NCBI GenBank assembly: GCA_964464925.1
Contig: CAYXLI010000006.1
Coordinates: 195,604-259,603, forward strand
Origin: CAYXLI01 sp964464925
Lineage (GTDB): Bacteria; Acidobacteriota; Terriglobia; Bryobacterales; Bryobacteraceae
DNA: 64,000 nucleotides
Reading direction: 5' to 3'
Position 1 is the stretch's first letter. Each line of letters begins with the position of its first letter. Positions 53,328 to 62,598 of this stretch are shown here, piece after piece. The notes under the pieces are model-generated. The model was given only the letters and a program-made list of their open reading frames with translations. It ran no database searches and was not told the origin of the DNA. Position numbers and translations under genes: made by a program.

Positions 53328-53369
53328 CAAAAAAACCGGCGGAGCGTCCTGCTTAGACCGCTCCACCGG
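53328..53369 (-). terminator. Intrinsic terminator of the charged exported-protein gene
   Basis: Read on the minus strand, CCGGTGGAGCG and CGCTCCGCCGG (53369 to 53336) form an 11-bp stem with one mismatch, followed by seven T (53335-53329). It lies 22 bases past the stop of the minus-strand gene. Confidence 0.85.
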
Positions 53370-53391
53370 CCAGTCCTCCACCAACCGCAAT

Positions 53392-53730
53392 TTACTTCTG
53401 TTGTGTATCGCCGTCGTGCTTCTCTTTGTAAATGTCCTTGCTCAGCCGGTTCTGCTGCCGGTTGATCTGAGCCTTTTCCTTGTTGGTCAGGTTGCCCCCG
53501 TTCGCCGCACGATCCTTGCGAATCTCTTTGTTCAGCTTCGCTTCCTTCTTTTCGAGATTCGCGGTCTCTCCCGCTGTAAGAGATCCGCTCTTCACGCCCT
53601 GCGCAATGCGCGCCTGCTGGCGTTCTTTGCGTCGCTGGATCTTGCCTTCCTTCTCGTCGGCAAACGCCGCCGTCGTCATCCCGGCAGCCAAAACAACCGC
53701 TGCCAATAATGTTCCAATTGCCTTTTTCAT
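53392..53730 (-). CDS. Small, highly charged exported protein
   Basis: This 112-residue protein starts MKKAIGTLLAAVVLAAGM, a signal peptide ending AFA. The preceding ATG abuts AAGGAG too closely to be used, so the second ATG is preferred. The mature chain is nearly all Lys, Arg, Glu, Gln and Asn in helices, with SLTAGETANLEKKEAKL, DRAANGGNLTNKEKAQINRQ and DIYKEKHD. The same pattern occurs in many acidobacterial and proteobacterial proteins of unknown function. Confidence 0.75.
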   Translation of the reverse strand: MKKAIGTLLAAVVLAAGMTTAAFADEKEGKIQRRKERQQARIAQGVKSGSLTAGETANLEKKEAKLNKEIRKDRAANGGNLTNKEKAQINRQQNRLSKDIYKEKHDGDTQQK

Positions 53731-53920
53731 TGTGTGTTGCATCTCCTTCAGTTCGTTAAAAACGGAGCGGCCGGGGATGTCTCGCTCGCACCGATTAAAC
53801 TCCGTACAGGTTTATTGAATTTAATCGGCGGAATTTCCGAAGAGCGTAGACTCGCCAGTCACCGGGCGTACTAAAATTCCGCCCGGAACGGCGATGAACA
53901 CACAGCGATCGAAATACTGA

Positions 53921-55792
53921 CTAGGACAGGTGCTTCTCTAACGCTTCGATCGATGGCGTGAAGAAATATCCGCCCGCTGTCGGCTGCACCCAATCTTTGT
54001 CGGTGGAGATCTGGACCGTAATTGTCTTGGTCGGGTCAGCCGGATCCGGCTTCGCGATCGTGAACTTACGCACACGATTCGTATCTCTGTTGTTCTGGCC
54101 AATGATGGGATCGTGCCCGCCGCCCTGGTGCTCCGGATTCCCATCCGGGGCGCTGTTGAAGCCTTCTTTGAAGTCCGGCGTGTTTACCCAGTTCTGAATC
54201 ACGAACTCGAATTGGTTGACAATCGACGTCTGATACGCGAGAAACTGTAGCCCGCGATCCACGCCATCGTCTATCGGTGTTTCCGGCGTGGATGCCGACA
54301 CTGGCCCATACGGCAGCCCGCGGCGCAGCAGGCGGTGGGTCTGTGTTGCGGCTTCGCCCAGATCGGGATCTGACGCCGGTGGAGAAGTTAGGCCTACGTC
54401 ATCGCGAGGGTATGCCTTACGAATGTGCGCTGAAAATGGGCAGCGCGCGCCGGTTGGGTCTGCCTTGGCCATTGGAAATCCAGGATCGTTGTTATCCCGG
54501 CAGGCCAGAGGATCGCCCGGCCCCGGTACGATCGGGTCTTCGTCCCCCTGGAACTCGAAATAGTTATTCCTGCAATCGTCGTTCGCCAGAGCTGGATTTT
54601 CCTGTGCGGGCTCGCGCTCGACGGGAGCCCCGCTTGACCACCGGCCCACCAGCGACGATCCCACACGCCGGGGCGCGCTTGAATTGGGAGGATCAGGCAC
54701 GGCGTTCGCGACCGCGGTTTCATGCAGGAACCGGTGAAAGGCGCCGACCTCCTGATGCAGGCGCCGGTAAACCAGAAATGATCCATCCTGCGCCCAATCC
54801 GGGCCCTCTTGGCCGTTCCCAAACGGATCGCGCAGGGAGTCGCGGCCGGGATGCGGGTTCAGGCCGTCGGCATCCGAAGCCTCTTCCTTGATCTGTTTCG
54901 GATAGCCAAAAATGAACTCGCCCGGGTAGAGCAAATCCTGGCCAGGTTTGCCCTGCGCAGGTTGAATCTTGTTACCCGGTCCCGGCGGCTTGGTAGGATC
55001 CGCAGGCTGATCCCGCTTGTTCGGGTTCTGTCGTAGCGTCAATACGTCTGCCGGATCGGACGAAAGTAATCCTCGTAGTCCCGGTTGCGACACGCCATCC
55101 AGGAAACCGAAGTGCTCATGACCGGCGAGTGGCTGCGGCAGATTCGCGCCCTCATCGAGGTAGGCGAAGCGAATGCCGGTTTCAACCCGGTTTCCATCTT
55201 CGTCAACCAGGCCCGTAATGCTCTCTTCGATGCGCGTGAACTCGTCGAGCATGTCCGCGCGGTCGTCAGCCTCGATGATGACCATTACATCAGCCGGATT
55301 ATCTGGGCCGCCTACGAACCAGTTCCCCGCACTGTGAGGGCCCGTTGTCGGATCTCCCAGGTCTGCGGAATGACTTGCCAGGCCGTTACGAAAAGCTTCA
55401 TCGGCAAACCGATCGGCATCGGCCGTTAGCTCACGTAGAAAATTGAATGAAAATGCGATATTCATCCACGTGGACTTGACCGTTCCTTCACGGCCTCGGC
55501 GCTTGCGCGTCTCTTTGAAGAGGCGGCTGAACGCAATCACTTCTTCTGCTGTGGCTACAAACGGCACCTGGCTCTTCAGCCAGAACTTGAATCCGTCCAC
55601 CTTGTCTTCATCGACATTCAGGAAAAGAAGAATCCGGTGGTTCTTGTTGAAGCCGGTCACAATGCTTCCTTGAATATTGCTGATCGCGAGTTGGGGCTCG
55701 TTGAATACGGTCCGCTTAGCCGGATCGGGCTTACGGGGGGAGATTGTCTTAGCCGCTGGTGTTTCCCGGATAGGGAATGGGCAAGTTTGCAT
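53921..55792 (-). CDS. Large DyP-type peroxidase
   Basis: This 623-residue haem peroxidase starts MQTCPFPIRETPAAK with GGAGG 6 bases ahead. ISNIQGSIVTGF begins the ferredoxin-like fold. GFLDGVSQPG carries the GxxDG motif with the distal Asp, CPFSAHIRKAYPRDD has the proximal haem His, and HRLLRRGLPYG the distal Arg. It is far longer than common bacterial DyPs (300-450 residues) because of Pro/Asp-rich insertions, so it may be the larger class. No signal peptide is seen. It oxidises dyes, phenols or lignin-like compounds with H2O2. Confidence 0.85.
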   Translation of the reverse strand: MQTCPFPIRETPAAKTISPRKPDPAKRTVFNEPQLAISNIQGSIVTGFNKNHRILLFLNVDEDKVDGFKFWLKSQVPFVATAEEVIAFSRLFKETRKRRGREGTVKSTWMNIAFSFNFLRELTADADRFADEAFRNGLASHSADLGDPTTGPHSAGNWFVGGPDNPADVMVIIEADDRADMLDEFTRIEESITGLVDEDGNRVETGIRFAYLDEGANLPQPLAGHEHFGFLDGVSQPGLRGLLSSDPADVLTLRQNPNKRDQPADPTKPPGPGNKIQPAQGKPGQDLLYPGEFIFGYPKQIKEEASDADGLNPHPGRDSLRDPFGNGQEGPDWAQDGSFLVYRRLHQEVGAFHRFLHETAVANAVPDPPNSSAPRRVGSSLVGRWSSGAPVEREPAQENPALANDDCRNNYFEFQGDEDPIVPGPGDPLACRDNNDPGFPMAKADPTGARCPFSAHIRKAYPRDDVGLTSPPASDPDLGEAATQTHRLLRRGLPYGPVSASTPETPIDDGVDRGLQFLAYQTSIVNQFEFVIQNWVNTPDFKEGFNSAPDGNPEHQGGGHDPIIGQNNRDTNRVRKFTIAKPDPADPTKTITVQISTDKDWVQPTAGGYFFTPSIEALEKHLS

Positions 55793-55941
55793 GGATTCCT
55801 CCACGGATCGAAAATCGGACGCAGCACGCAATGGTATTGCAAACGCGCGTCATATACTCTATAGCGATTTCACGCCGGAAGGCAGGCCAGTGCGGGAATC
55901 TCTCTGGATGTTTCTTCCCGGTGACAGAACAGCATTGACGC

Positions 55942-56853
55942 TTAATGCGTGGCAAACGTCAATGCCACTCCATAGGAGCGTTCCATCGGATGGAAGTCAG
56001 GCGTAACCGTTGGTAACAACCACGCGTGCTTATGCAGTGTGTGGTTCACGTGCGTCTGGTACACGTACCGCCCAATGAACCACCCCATCGCGCCGCCGGC
56101 CACAATGTCGGAGGCGTAATGCCTCTGGGCGGCGAATCGGGCAGTGCTTACCATCGCCGCCAGCCCATAGGCGACGACCGGGACAAGCTTACTCTGCTTT
56201 CCATACTCGTGCGCGACCACGGACGCCAGCGCCCACGATTCAATCGCATGGCCAGAAGGAAATGAGTTGCCGTGGGCAAAGAAATGTCCTTTCTCTTTCG
56301 TCGAATCCGGACGCTCCCTTCGTGCAGCCGCCTTCAGAACTTCCGCAACAATCAGACTGTCCAGCAGCGCTTCCGTGCCAAGGACGCCAACTTCCCGCGA
56401 TTTTGGATCATCCCTGAGCACGCCGTAGCCATAGAACCCTGCTACCACTGGAACTAATGTGTAAGCGGCGCCCACCCGGGAGATCCTGTTTCCCCACGAA
56501 ATCTGGCCTTGGCTATTTTCGAATACCGTGGACGTGTGTTTATCGGTCGCGATCAACACACCCGTTAACGCACCAAAGCCGATCCACCATTTTGCATCGT
56601 TCGCATGCATGCGAAACGGACTCGTCCAAATTTCTTTCTGATCCAGCAGAATATTTGCAATCAGTTTGTGTGCCAGCGGGCCGGCACGCTCCGTATCACT
56701 GGAGAAAAAAATCCGGTCGCGCCCGTCGCTGCTATCGGCTGGCGTCGATACGGTTGGCGTGGCGGACGAATCCGTTGATTGCAACGGTGTCTGGCCGAAT
56801 CCCGGAAGACTGGCGGCCAGTAGAGCTAGTAGGGCGAGTTTCAGCTTATACAC
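55942..56853 (-). CDS. Exported PAP2-family phosphatase
   Basis: This ~303-residue protein starts at the GTG of VYKLKLALLALLAASL (signal peptide); longer frames lack a signal. KAAARRERPD, SFPSGHA and STARFAAQRHYASDIVAG are the three PAP2 phosphatase motifs with the catalytic histidines. Hydrophobic segments flank them (WWIGFGALTGVLIA and IGRYVYQ regions). It would dephosphorylate lipid phosphates such as undecaprenyl pyrophosphate. Its first 109 bases are duplicated 2.6 kb downstream. Confidence 0.87.
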   Translation of the reverse strand: MYKLKLALLALLAASLPGFGQTPLQSTDSSATPTVSTPADSSDGRDRIFFSSDTERAGPLAHKLIANILLDQKEIWTSPFRMHANDAKWWIGFGALTGVLIATDKHTSTVFENSQGQISWGNRISRVGAAYTLVPVVAGFYGYGVLRDDPKSREVGVLGTEALLDSLIVAEVLKAAARRERPDSTKEKGHFFAHGNSFPSGHAIESWALASVVAHEYGKQSKLVPVVAYGLAAMVSTARFAAQRHYASDIVAGGAMGWFIGRYVYQTHVNHTLHKHAWLLPTVTPDFHPMERSYGVALTFATH

Positions 56854-56886
56854 AATCGAAGACCTACCCAGGAGACTTGGATTCCG
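56778..56886. repeat. 109-bp direct repeat, copy 1 (start of the PAP2 gene)
   Basis: This 109-base block covers the PAP2 start codon and signal-peptide coding region. It recurs at 59379-59487 in the same orientation with about five mismatches. Confidence 0.9.
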
Positions 56887-56976
56887 TCCCTTCCGTTTCT
56901 GCCACATGGGGAATTTGCTTCCATGATGCCTCGCCTGCATATCCGGCAGCCCCTGCAATGAATCGAGACCTCTCAT

Positions 56977-57119
56977 GTCAGCAAGCCGTTGTCCTGCAGC
57001 GTGGGGTAAAGATTGCGGTCACTGATCCGGGCGTCCTCGCCGCATCGCCCCTATGTCCTTTCGTCCAAGGTCAGCAATGCGCCACGTGTCTGCGGCCGCG
57101 AGTGCGGGCTCACAGATCG
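56977..57119. other. Sequence upstream of the NrfD remnant
   Basis: About 140 bases lie between the PAP2 region and the recognisable pseudogene. I see no intact gene, only frames without ribosome sites. Some of it may belong to the decayed gene. Confidence 0.4.
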
Positions 57120-57508
57120 CTGGCGGCAGGTGTGCGGGCAACCCTTGGCGCCGCAGTTCCTGGCGCCGCGTTCTGCTCCGGTCCGGCGGTCCTCCTGGTC
57201 GCCTTGCAGCTGCTGCGACGGTTTACGTTTTGAAATCCGGAACCGGAACTCGTGGCCTATGCCATGTTCCTCAATCTCTTCGTCTACAGCAGAGGCGTTC
57301 AGGGAATACTACTCCAACACCCGAACATCTCCTGTACAGGCGCGATTGGTATTCATCGCTTTCGCGCTGCGTCATAGTCCCGGCGGCGCGGCGTCGTTGG
57401 CCCACGCTGCACATCGGTTGCCTGGCAATTTACGCGGGTGTTTATATCGAAAAGGGAATGGGCCGCATCGTCCCCGGCCTAACACCGGACGCCCTCGGCG
57501 AAATCTAG
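57120..57508 (+). pseudogene. NrfD/PsrC-type membrane subunit, decayed
   Basis: Pieces of one membrane protein appear in different plus-strand frames. First comes AAFCSGPAVLLVALQLLRRF, then an in-frame TGA, then VAYAMFLNLFVY. After a frameshift follows AEAFREYYSNT, and after another LAIYAGVYIEKGMGRIVPGLTP with DALGEI and a stop (57506-57508). These match the last helices of NrfD-family quinol-binding subunits, such as those of polysulfide reductase or alternative complex III. At least two frameshifts and one stop make it non-functional. Confidence 0.65.
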
Positions 57509-57684
57509 GTTCACCCCAGCCTCGCCGCCGCACGAGGAAAGGGTCGTGGGAGAAACGACCGGTCACCGAACTGAACGTCTGCCCGGCTCTCGTCTTGCAG
57601 GTCAGAACTCGGTCCGCGCTTCCGGCCTGTCGAATTACGTTGGTTCCGCATCATGGCAGAAACGCATCTCCGCCGAAATATTGG

Positions 57685-59166
57685 CTAGAGCGTCTTGAGA
57701 AAAGCTATCAACGCTTCGCGTTCTGACGCCGCCAGGCGCAATCCGAACTCGTGGCCGGGGACGGCGCGCGTCTTATCTATGCCCTTGTACCCGGTGGGCA
57801 CGAAGTCGGGCTTCAGACGTTCCGGGTTGAACATCTCTTCGAGGCTGGTAACCGCCCCGTCGTGTAAATAGCGTCCCCGGTACCAGACTCCCCGGAGCGA
57901 AGGGATCTTGTAAAATCCGGTTCCCTTGCGGGTCTTCAGCGCGAGGTCAGGGTTGGTCCCCACCGACGCGGGCAGCAGATCGTATTGGCGGGCGATTTCC
58001 GGAGGTGGACGATATCCTTGTGCTAGCGTCAGCTTGCCAGTCGTGTAATAGGGCGGAGCGTGACAGCCGCCACAACCTTCCCGCTCGAAAATCTTCTTCC
58101 CGCCGGATGCCTTTTCGTCGAATCTGTTCGGATTTTCGGGCGGCTGTAAAGATTCGATATAGAGCGCCATCGCATACAGCGCTTCATCCGGTAGGCGGGA
58201 ACGGATTCTCCGCTGCTGATCGGTGAGAAGCCGGTGGGGGCCGAAATCGCTCGCGTCAGCAAATGTCACGAGGGCGGCGTACCGCATGATGTCGGCGGTT
58301 CCGCGCAGCTGGTGGGTAGCGGTGTGATCAATGTACTTCTGGCCCTTCAACGCGATGAGGTCGGGCACCTTGGTGGGGTAGAAAATGCTGCCGCTCCAGC
58401 GAGGCGTGATGTTCGGCCCGAGGCAGGAAGAAAAGAGCCTGCCGACATCGCGGCGCGACATCGTTTTCAGCTTCTCGTGTACGTCGTCTTTGATCCATGG
58501 AACGGCAAACGATCGCCACATCCCGATGGTCTGGTCATCCCCGGGAAGCGGGATGGTTGACATTCCAGGTATCTGCGTCACGATGCCGGTAACGAGGAAT
58601 GCCGAAAGGTCATCGAGGCCGGGGCCGTCCAGGATGGAGCCATCAGGCCGGATCCGCCGGTGGCACTGCGTGCAGTTCTCGGTGGTGATTGCGACTCCGC
58701 GTTCAGTCACGACCCAGCGCGCTCCCGGGAGGGTTCCGTCGGCACGAGGTTTGATCTCCTTCAGACGTGGAGAGTTCATTGTCCGGAAGCGCTCGATGGC
58801 TTCAGGCGAGTAATCGCGGAAGGATATGATGTCTCCTTCCTCCCAGACGCGTTTGCCGGCTGCGACCCAGTCGGCTTTGGTTTTCAATCTCGCCGTATCG
58901 ATCAGGGGTTCGGGTTTCGATTTCGTAATACGGTCCCAGTAACCGGCAGGCTCTCGTCCGGGGAAGTAAACAGAATAGGTGCGGTAGTTTTCAACCGGGG
59001 CAGCGTAATAGTCGGCTTCAGAGAAGTGACCAGGGCGAACACCCAGTTCCGCGATGTGCGTCGCCCAGTCCTTCAACGCGGCGGAGTCCCAGGTCCGGGG
59101 CACATGCACCGGTTGAGCAGAAAGTGTCAAAACGCCGCAGAGCAGGGCGAGTCCGCATCGAGTCAT
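57685..59166 (-). CDS. Exported di-haem cytochrome c oxidoreductase
   Basis: This 493-residue protein has a signal peptide (MTRCGLALLCGVLTLSAQ) and two haem c motifs, CTQCH and CGGCH. GVRPGHFSEADYYAAP opens the domain. The C-terminal half, KIPSLRGVWYRGRYLHDGAVTSLEEMF, is typical of MauG/cytochrome-c-peroxidase-like di-haem proteins. It probably oxidises a periplasmic substrate or passes electrons. It lies between the two copies of the 109-bp repeat. Confidence 0.85.
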   Translation of the reverse strand: MTRCGLALLCGVLTLSAQPVHVPRTWDSAALKDWATHIAELGVRPGHFSEADYYAAPVENYRTYSVYFPGREPAGYWDRITKSKPEPLIDTARLKTKADWVAAGKRVWEEGDIISFRDYSPEAIERFRTMNSPRLKEIKPRADGTLPGARWVVTERGVAITTENCTQCHRRIRPDGSILDGPGLDDLSAFLVTGIVTQIPGMSTIPLPGDDQTIGMWRSFAVPWIKDDVHEKLKTMSRRDVGRLFSSCLGPNITPRWSGSIFYPTKVPDLIALKGQKYIDHTATHQLRGTADIMRYAALVTFADASDFGPHRLLTDQQRRIRSRLPDEALYAMALYIESLQPPENPNRFDEKASGGKKIFEREGCGGCHAPPYYTTGKLTLAQGYRPPPEIARQYDLLPASVGTNPDLALKTRKGTGFYKIPSLRGVWYRGRYLHDGAVTSLEEMFNPERLKPDFVPTGYKGIDKTRAVPGHEFGLRLAASEREALIAFLKTL

Positions 59167-59668
59167 CGTTGCAGTTTAACCTACGCCGATGTTTTAACTG
59201 CTACATTGCCGACCGAAACGAGCATGCGGTAATCAAACGGCCATTTGGACTGTGGTCACTCAGGCTGTTCCCTTTTTCAATGAAAGTTTTCGACGAGCCA
59301 AGCGTTATTACTCGAACTGACCTTCCCCCCAAGCCGGATAACGGCCGTCGGGAGATGGCGCGAGATGGTCGATCCACCATTGCAACGGTGTCTGGCCGAA
59401 TCCCGAAAGACTGGCGGCCAGCAGAGCTAGTAGGGCGAGTTTCAGCTTATACACAATCGAAGACCTACACAGAAGACTTCGATTCCGCCCTGGCCTGCCG
59501 GGCTGACCATTCGCTGCCTCCTTTTTCTCCCTCCACGGCTCGTCCCCTAGGCGCGAAGGTGATTCACAAAACTTATCCGGCTCAATCTTCCGCTTTGTCA
59601 GGCACTTACGTGTTGGTGAGAAGAATGCCGGCACACCCTCCGCGTTACCCTCGCGTCAGGGTAGCGTT
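59167..59668. other. Intergenic region with duplicated signal peptide fragment
   Basis: This 500-base region holds the second copy of the 109-bp repeat. A 48-codon minus-strand frame (59308-59454) encodes the PAP2 signal sequence VYKLKLALLALLAASLSGFGQ with a short unrelated tail. The rest has no recognisable gene. Confidence 0.6.
59379..59487. repeat. 109-bp direct repeat, copy 2
   Basis: This is the second copy of the PAP2 start segment, about 95% identical to 56778-56886 and in the same orientation. The pair flanks the di-haem cytochrome gene and the NrfD pseudogene. Confidence 0.9.
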
Positions 59669-61078
59669 GTGCGTTGGCTCGCGGAGGTGCCGAATCCGGA
59701 CGCAGGACAAGCACCCCAGCCCGTAGTCCCCCTAACCGGCGCGCTCGCTTTCGTACGCAGCCAACTCGGCTTCCACCCCGACGAACACCAGGCCAAGATC
59801 TTCGACCCCTCCATCCGTCGCGGTCTGCTCTGTTGCACCCGCCAGTTCGGCAAGTCCACCAGCATCGCCGCGCTCGCCGTCCACAGAGCGTTTACCAACC
59901 CTGGCATCACCGTCCTCGTCATCGCCCCGCGCACTTCCCAGTCCGGCGAGTTCCTTTACAAAGTCGAAGAATTCCTCGCCAAACTCGGCATCTGCCGCAA
60001 AACGGACGGGATCAACAAACGCTCGCGTGTCCTGCCCAACGGCTCGCGCATTGTCGCGGTCGCCGATGTCGATACAACCGTGCGCGGCTACTCCGCGTCG
60101 CTGGTCATCATCGACGAAGCCGCCCGGGTCAGGGATTCCGCCATCGAAGCCATCCGCCCCACTCTCGCCGTGCGCAACGGAGATCTTTGGATGATGAGCA
60201 CGCCCGCCGGTCGCCAGGGAGCCTTCTATAAGGAGTGGACCGGTCCCGGCAAATGGTTTCGTCTCATGGTGACCGCGGACCAGTGCCCGCGCATCCCGGC
60301 CGGGCACCTGGAAAACGAGCGCGCTTCATTAAGCGAACGCCGCTTCCTCCAGGAGTATTACTGTGAGTTCCTCGGTGCGGACAACGTGGCCTTCGACGAG
60401 AAGCTGGTGCACGCCGCACAGATCGAGGACACCCCGCACGCGGGCATCGCCGCTCAGCAGAAGCGCTACATCGTCGGCGTAGACCTGGGCATGATGCAGG
60501 ATCACACGGCCATTGTCGTTCTGGAAAGAAACGACATCACGTTCCATGACTTGGATCCGGTTACCCGTCAACGCCGCCAAATCACAGAGTTCACAGTCCG
60601 CCACATCGACCGGCTGAATCTGCACACTCCCTTCACCGAGGTAGCATCCCGCATCCGCGGCCTCGTCAACACATACCCTTATCAGAACGCCTGTACATTA
60701 GTGTTCGACGCGTCAGGGCTCGGATTGCCCGTGCATGAGATGTTGAAAGCCGCGCACCTTGGCTGCCCCATCGTTCCCATCGTCATCACGGGCGCCGACT
60801 CCCCATCGGATACGCACATCCCAAAGAAGGACCTGATCGCCACGGTGCAGATGATGCTGGAACTGCGCGAACTCCGCATCCCGCGCAACTTAGCCGGAGC
60901 CGCCTGGCTGATCCAGGAATTGCTGGCGATGCGCGTCAAGCCCACAGAGGCCGGCTCGATTCGGTACGAAGCCGCCCCCGGCTATCATGACGATCTCGTA
61001 ACGGCCCTGAGCCTCGCCGCCTGGCCCACCCGTCCCCGCCGCCCGCATGTCGGCGAACAATCGAAACGCCTTTTATAG
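59669..61078 (+). CDS. Orphan phage terminase large subunit
   Basis: This 469-residue DNA-packaging motor has a GTG start. Walker A is CTRQFGKSTS (about 56-65), Walker B is SLVIIDEAAR, and motif C region MMSTPAGRQG follows. The nuclease domain shows GVDLGMMQDHTAI, VFDASGLGLP and YHDDLVTALSLAAW, so ATPase and nuclease residues are all present. No portal, capsid or small terminase gene is present. The end is joined to an IS3-like element in another frame. Confidence 0.87.
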   Translation: MRWLAEVPNPDAGQAPQPVVPLTGALAFVRSQLGFHPDEHQAKIFDPSIRRGLLCCTRQFGKSTSIAALAVHRAFTNPGITVLVIAPRTSQSGEFLYKVEEFLAKLGICRKTDGINKRSRVLPNGSRIVAVADVDTTVRGYSASLVIIDEAARVRDSAIEAIRPTLAVRNGDLWMMSTPAGRQGAFYKEWTGPGKWFRLMVTADQCPRIPAGHLENERASLSERRFLQEYYCEFLGADNVAFDEKLVHAAQIEDTPHAGIAAQQKRYIVGVDLGMMQDHTAIVVLERNDITFHDLDPVTRQRRQITEFTVRHIDRLNLHTPFTEVASRIRGLVNTYPYQNACTLVFDASGLGLPVHEMLKAAHLGCPIVPIVITGADSPSDTHIPKKDLIATVQMMLELRELRIPRNLAGAAWLIQELLAMRVKPTEAGSIRYEAAPGYHDDLVTALSLAAWPTRPRRPHVGEQSKRLL

Positions 61079-61327
61079 CCGCGCTGCAGCAGGCGCAAGC
61101 CGGCACCAAGACCGGGGAGCTGTGCCGCAAGCTTGGGATCAGTCAAGCAACTTTTTATAGCTGGAAGAAGCAGTACGCCGGGCTCGGAGTGCAAGAACTC
61201 CGGGAACTGCGACAGCTTCGAGAAGAGAACGGCAAGCTCAAACGGATCGTAGCCGATTTGACGCTGGACCGGCAGATATTGCAGGAGATCGTCGCAAAAA
61301 AGTGTAAAGCCTCGCCAGAAGCGCCAT
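61048..61327 (+). pseudogene. IS3 OrfA fragment (helix-turn-helix)
   Basis: The frame reads TPFIAALQQAQAGTKTGELC, then RKLGISQATFYSWKKQYAGL, the helix-turn-helix of IS3 OrfA. A leucine-zipper part follows (LRELRQLREENGKLKRIV, LQEIVAKK). The normal start codon is missing because the frame runs out of the terminase end. Confidence 0.75.
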
Positions 61328-62321
61328 TTGGTGAGGTGGACACAGGAGGCGTACCAAGTATCAGAACGTCGCGCCATCCGTGTGATCGGAGCAAAGCGGA
61401 GCTCGTGTTGGTACCGAAGCCACGCAAAAAGCCAGGACGGACTGCGGCAGCGTCTCAAGGAACTCGCGGCGACGCACGTTCGCTACGGCTACCGCCGCCT
61501 CACCGTGCTCCTTCGGCGGGAAGGTTGGAAGGTGAATGCCAAGCGTGTGTACCGGCTGTATGCCGAAGAAGGGCTGGCAGTCCGAACCAAGCAACGGGAG
61601 AAAATCGCGCGACGACAACGTTTGCCGCCACCAACGGCGAAACGCCCCAATCAGTGCTGGTCGATGGATTTCGTCAGCGACAAACTTGCCGACGGCCGTC
61701 CGTATCGCATTCTGACCGTAGTCGATCAGTTCACCCGCGAATGTGTATGGATGGAAGCTGATTTCTCGATGAACGGAGGGAAGGCTTTCCAGGAACGGAT
61801 CTCCAGAGAGCATCACCTGTGACAACGGCAGCGAGTTCACCAGCCGCGTCATGGAAGCATGGGCGATAGCTCGAAGTGTTCAGTTGTGCTTCATCCGGCT
61901 TGGTCGCCCCGTCGAGAATGGGTTTGCAGAAAGCTTCAACGGCCGGCTCCGCGATGAATGTCTGAACGTGAGTTGGTTCGGCTCGCTACTGGCGGCCAGA
62001 AAGGAACTCGATCGGTGGCGCATGCATTACAACCATGACCGTCCGCATAGCGCGCTAGACGACCGGGCTCCGGCCGTGTTTGCCGGCCTACATGGCGCAG
62101 GCCCAAAGCGCTTCGCCCTCTCTGATCCTGATAAGACAAACGGCAGACCGCGTCAAGGGTTCGCTCCGCCGGCTGCCGCCGCCCTTGACCCGGTCCGGCG
62201 TTCGCCTAAAGATGTCTATGGTGAGGGCGAAGCGCTTTTACGCATCGCTAAAACCCGGGACTCTCTACTGAGTCTCTGGAGTGACTTTCAGGCCCGCCAA
62301 ACGGGCTCGGGAGGCCCTTGA
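61328..62321 (+). pseudogene. IS3 OrfB transposase, frameshifted
   Basis: The first part (61328-61822) has WTQEAYQVSERRA and the catalytic WSMDFVSD, and runs to ECVWMEADFSMNGGK. It then goes out of frame. The rest resumes from 61812 with ITCDNGSEFTSRVMEAWA and ENGFAESFNGRLRDECL, giving the second Asp and the Glu of the DDE triad. A short deletion near 61780-61811 explains the shift. The C-terminus carries an extended tail after PHSALDDRAPAVF. Confidence 0.8.
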
Positions 62322-62369
62322 CCCGCCGAATTTCTAGTTTCGGTTGGTACGAAAAAGGGTAGCGGGTCA

Positions 62370-62598
62370 TTAACTCCGTCGTTGTAGTTGACGCTGGATC
62401 AGTTTTCTAGGGGCAGATCACTTCTAGAGGCACGTCACAATCCGCGCTTCGCATCGGCCCGCGAATACCAAGCCGCACAGCGCGGGAGAGCGAGACGTCC
62501 ACGGTATTCTGGACCGTTGATTTGACGGCGGTAAAGTACCAACCTCTTTGCACCGGTCACTGAAAGCGAACCAGAGAAACTTTGCTAGGTCAGAGAGG
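62370..62598. other. Intergenic region after the IS remnant
   Basis: About 230 bases with no gene, tRNA or clear terminator. It ends at the stop of the minus-strand membrane-protein gene. Confidence 0.4.

Larger units (their letters stand above)
61048..62369 (+). mobile_element. Truncated, frameshifted IS3-family element
   Basis: OrfA- and OrfB-like transposase parts are followed by a right end (62362-62369 GCGGGTCA). The left part is missing, since the element joins the terminase gene inside its OrfA frame. No left inverted repeat was found. The broken OrfB means it cannot move by itself. Confidence 0.75.

Noticed and set aside
61296..61302. A AAA AAG slippery heptamer for programmed -1 frameshifting in the IS3 element
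   Set aside because: The heptamer is in register with OrfA, but OrfB lies in the +1 frame, so a -1 shift would not join them.
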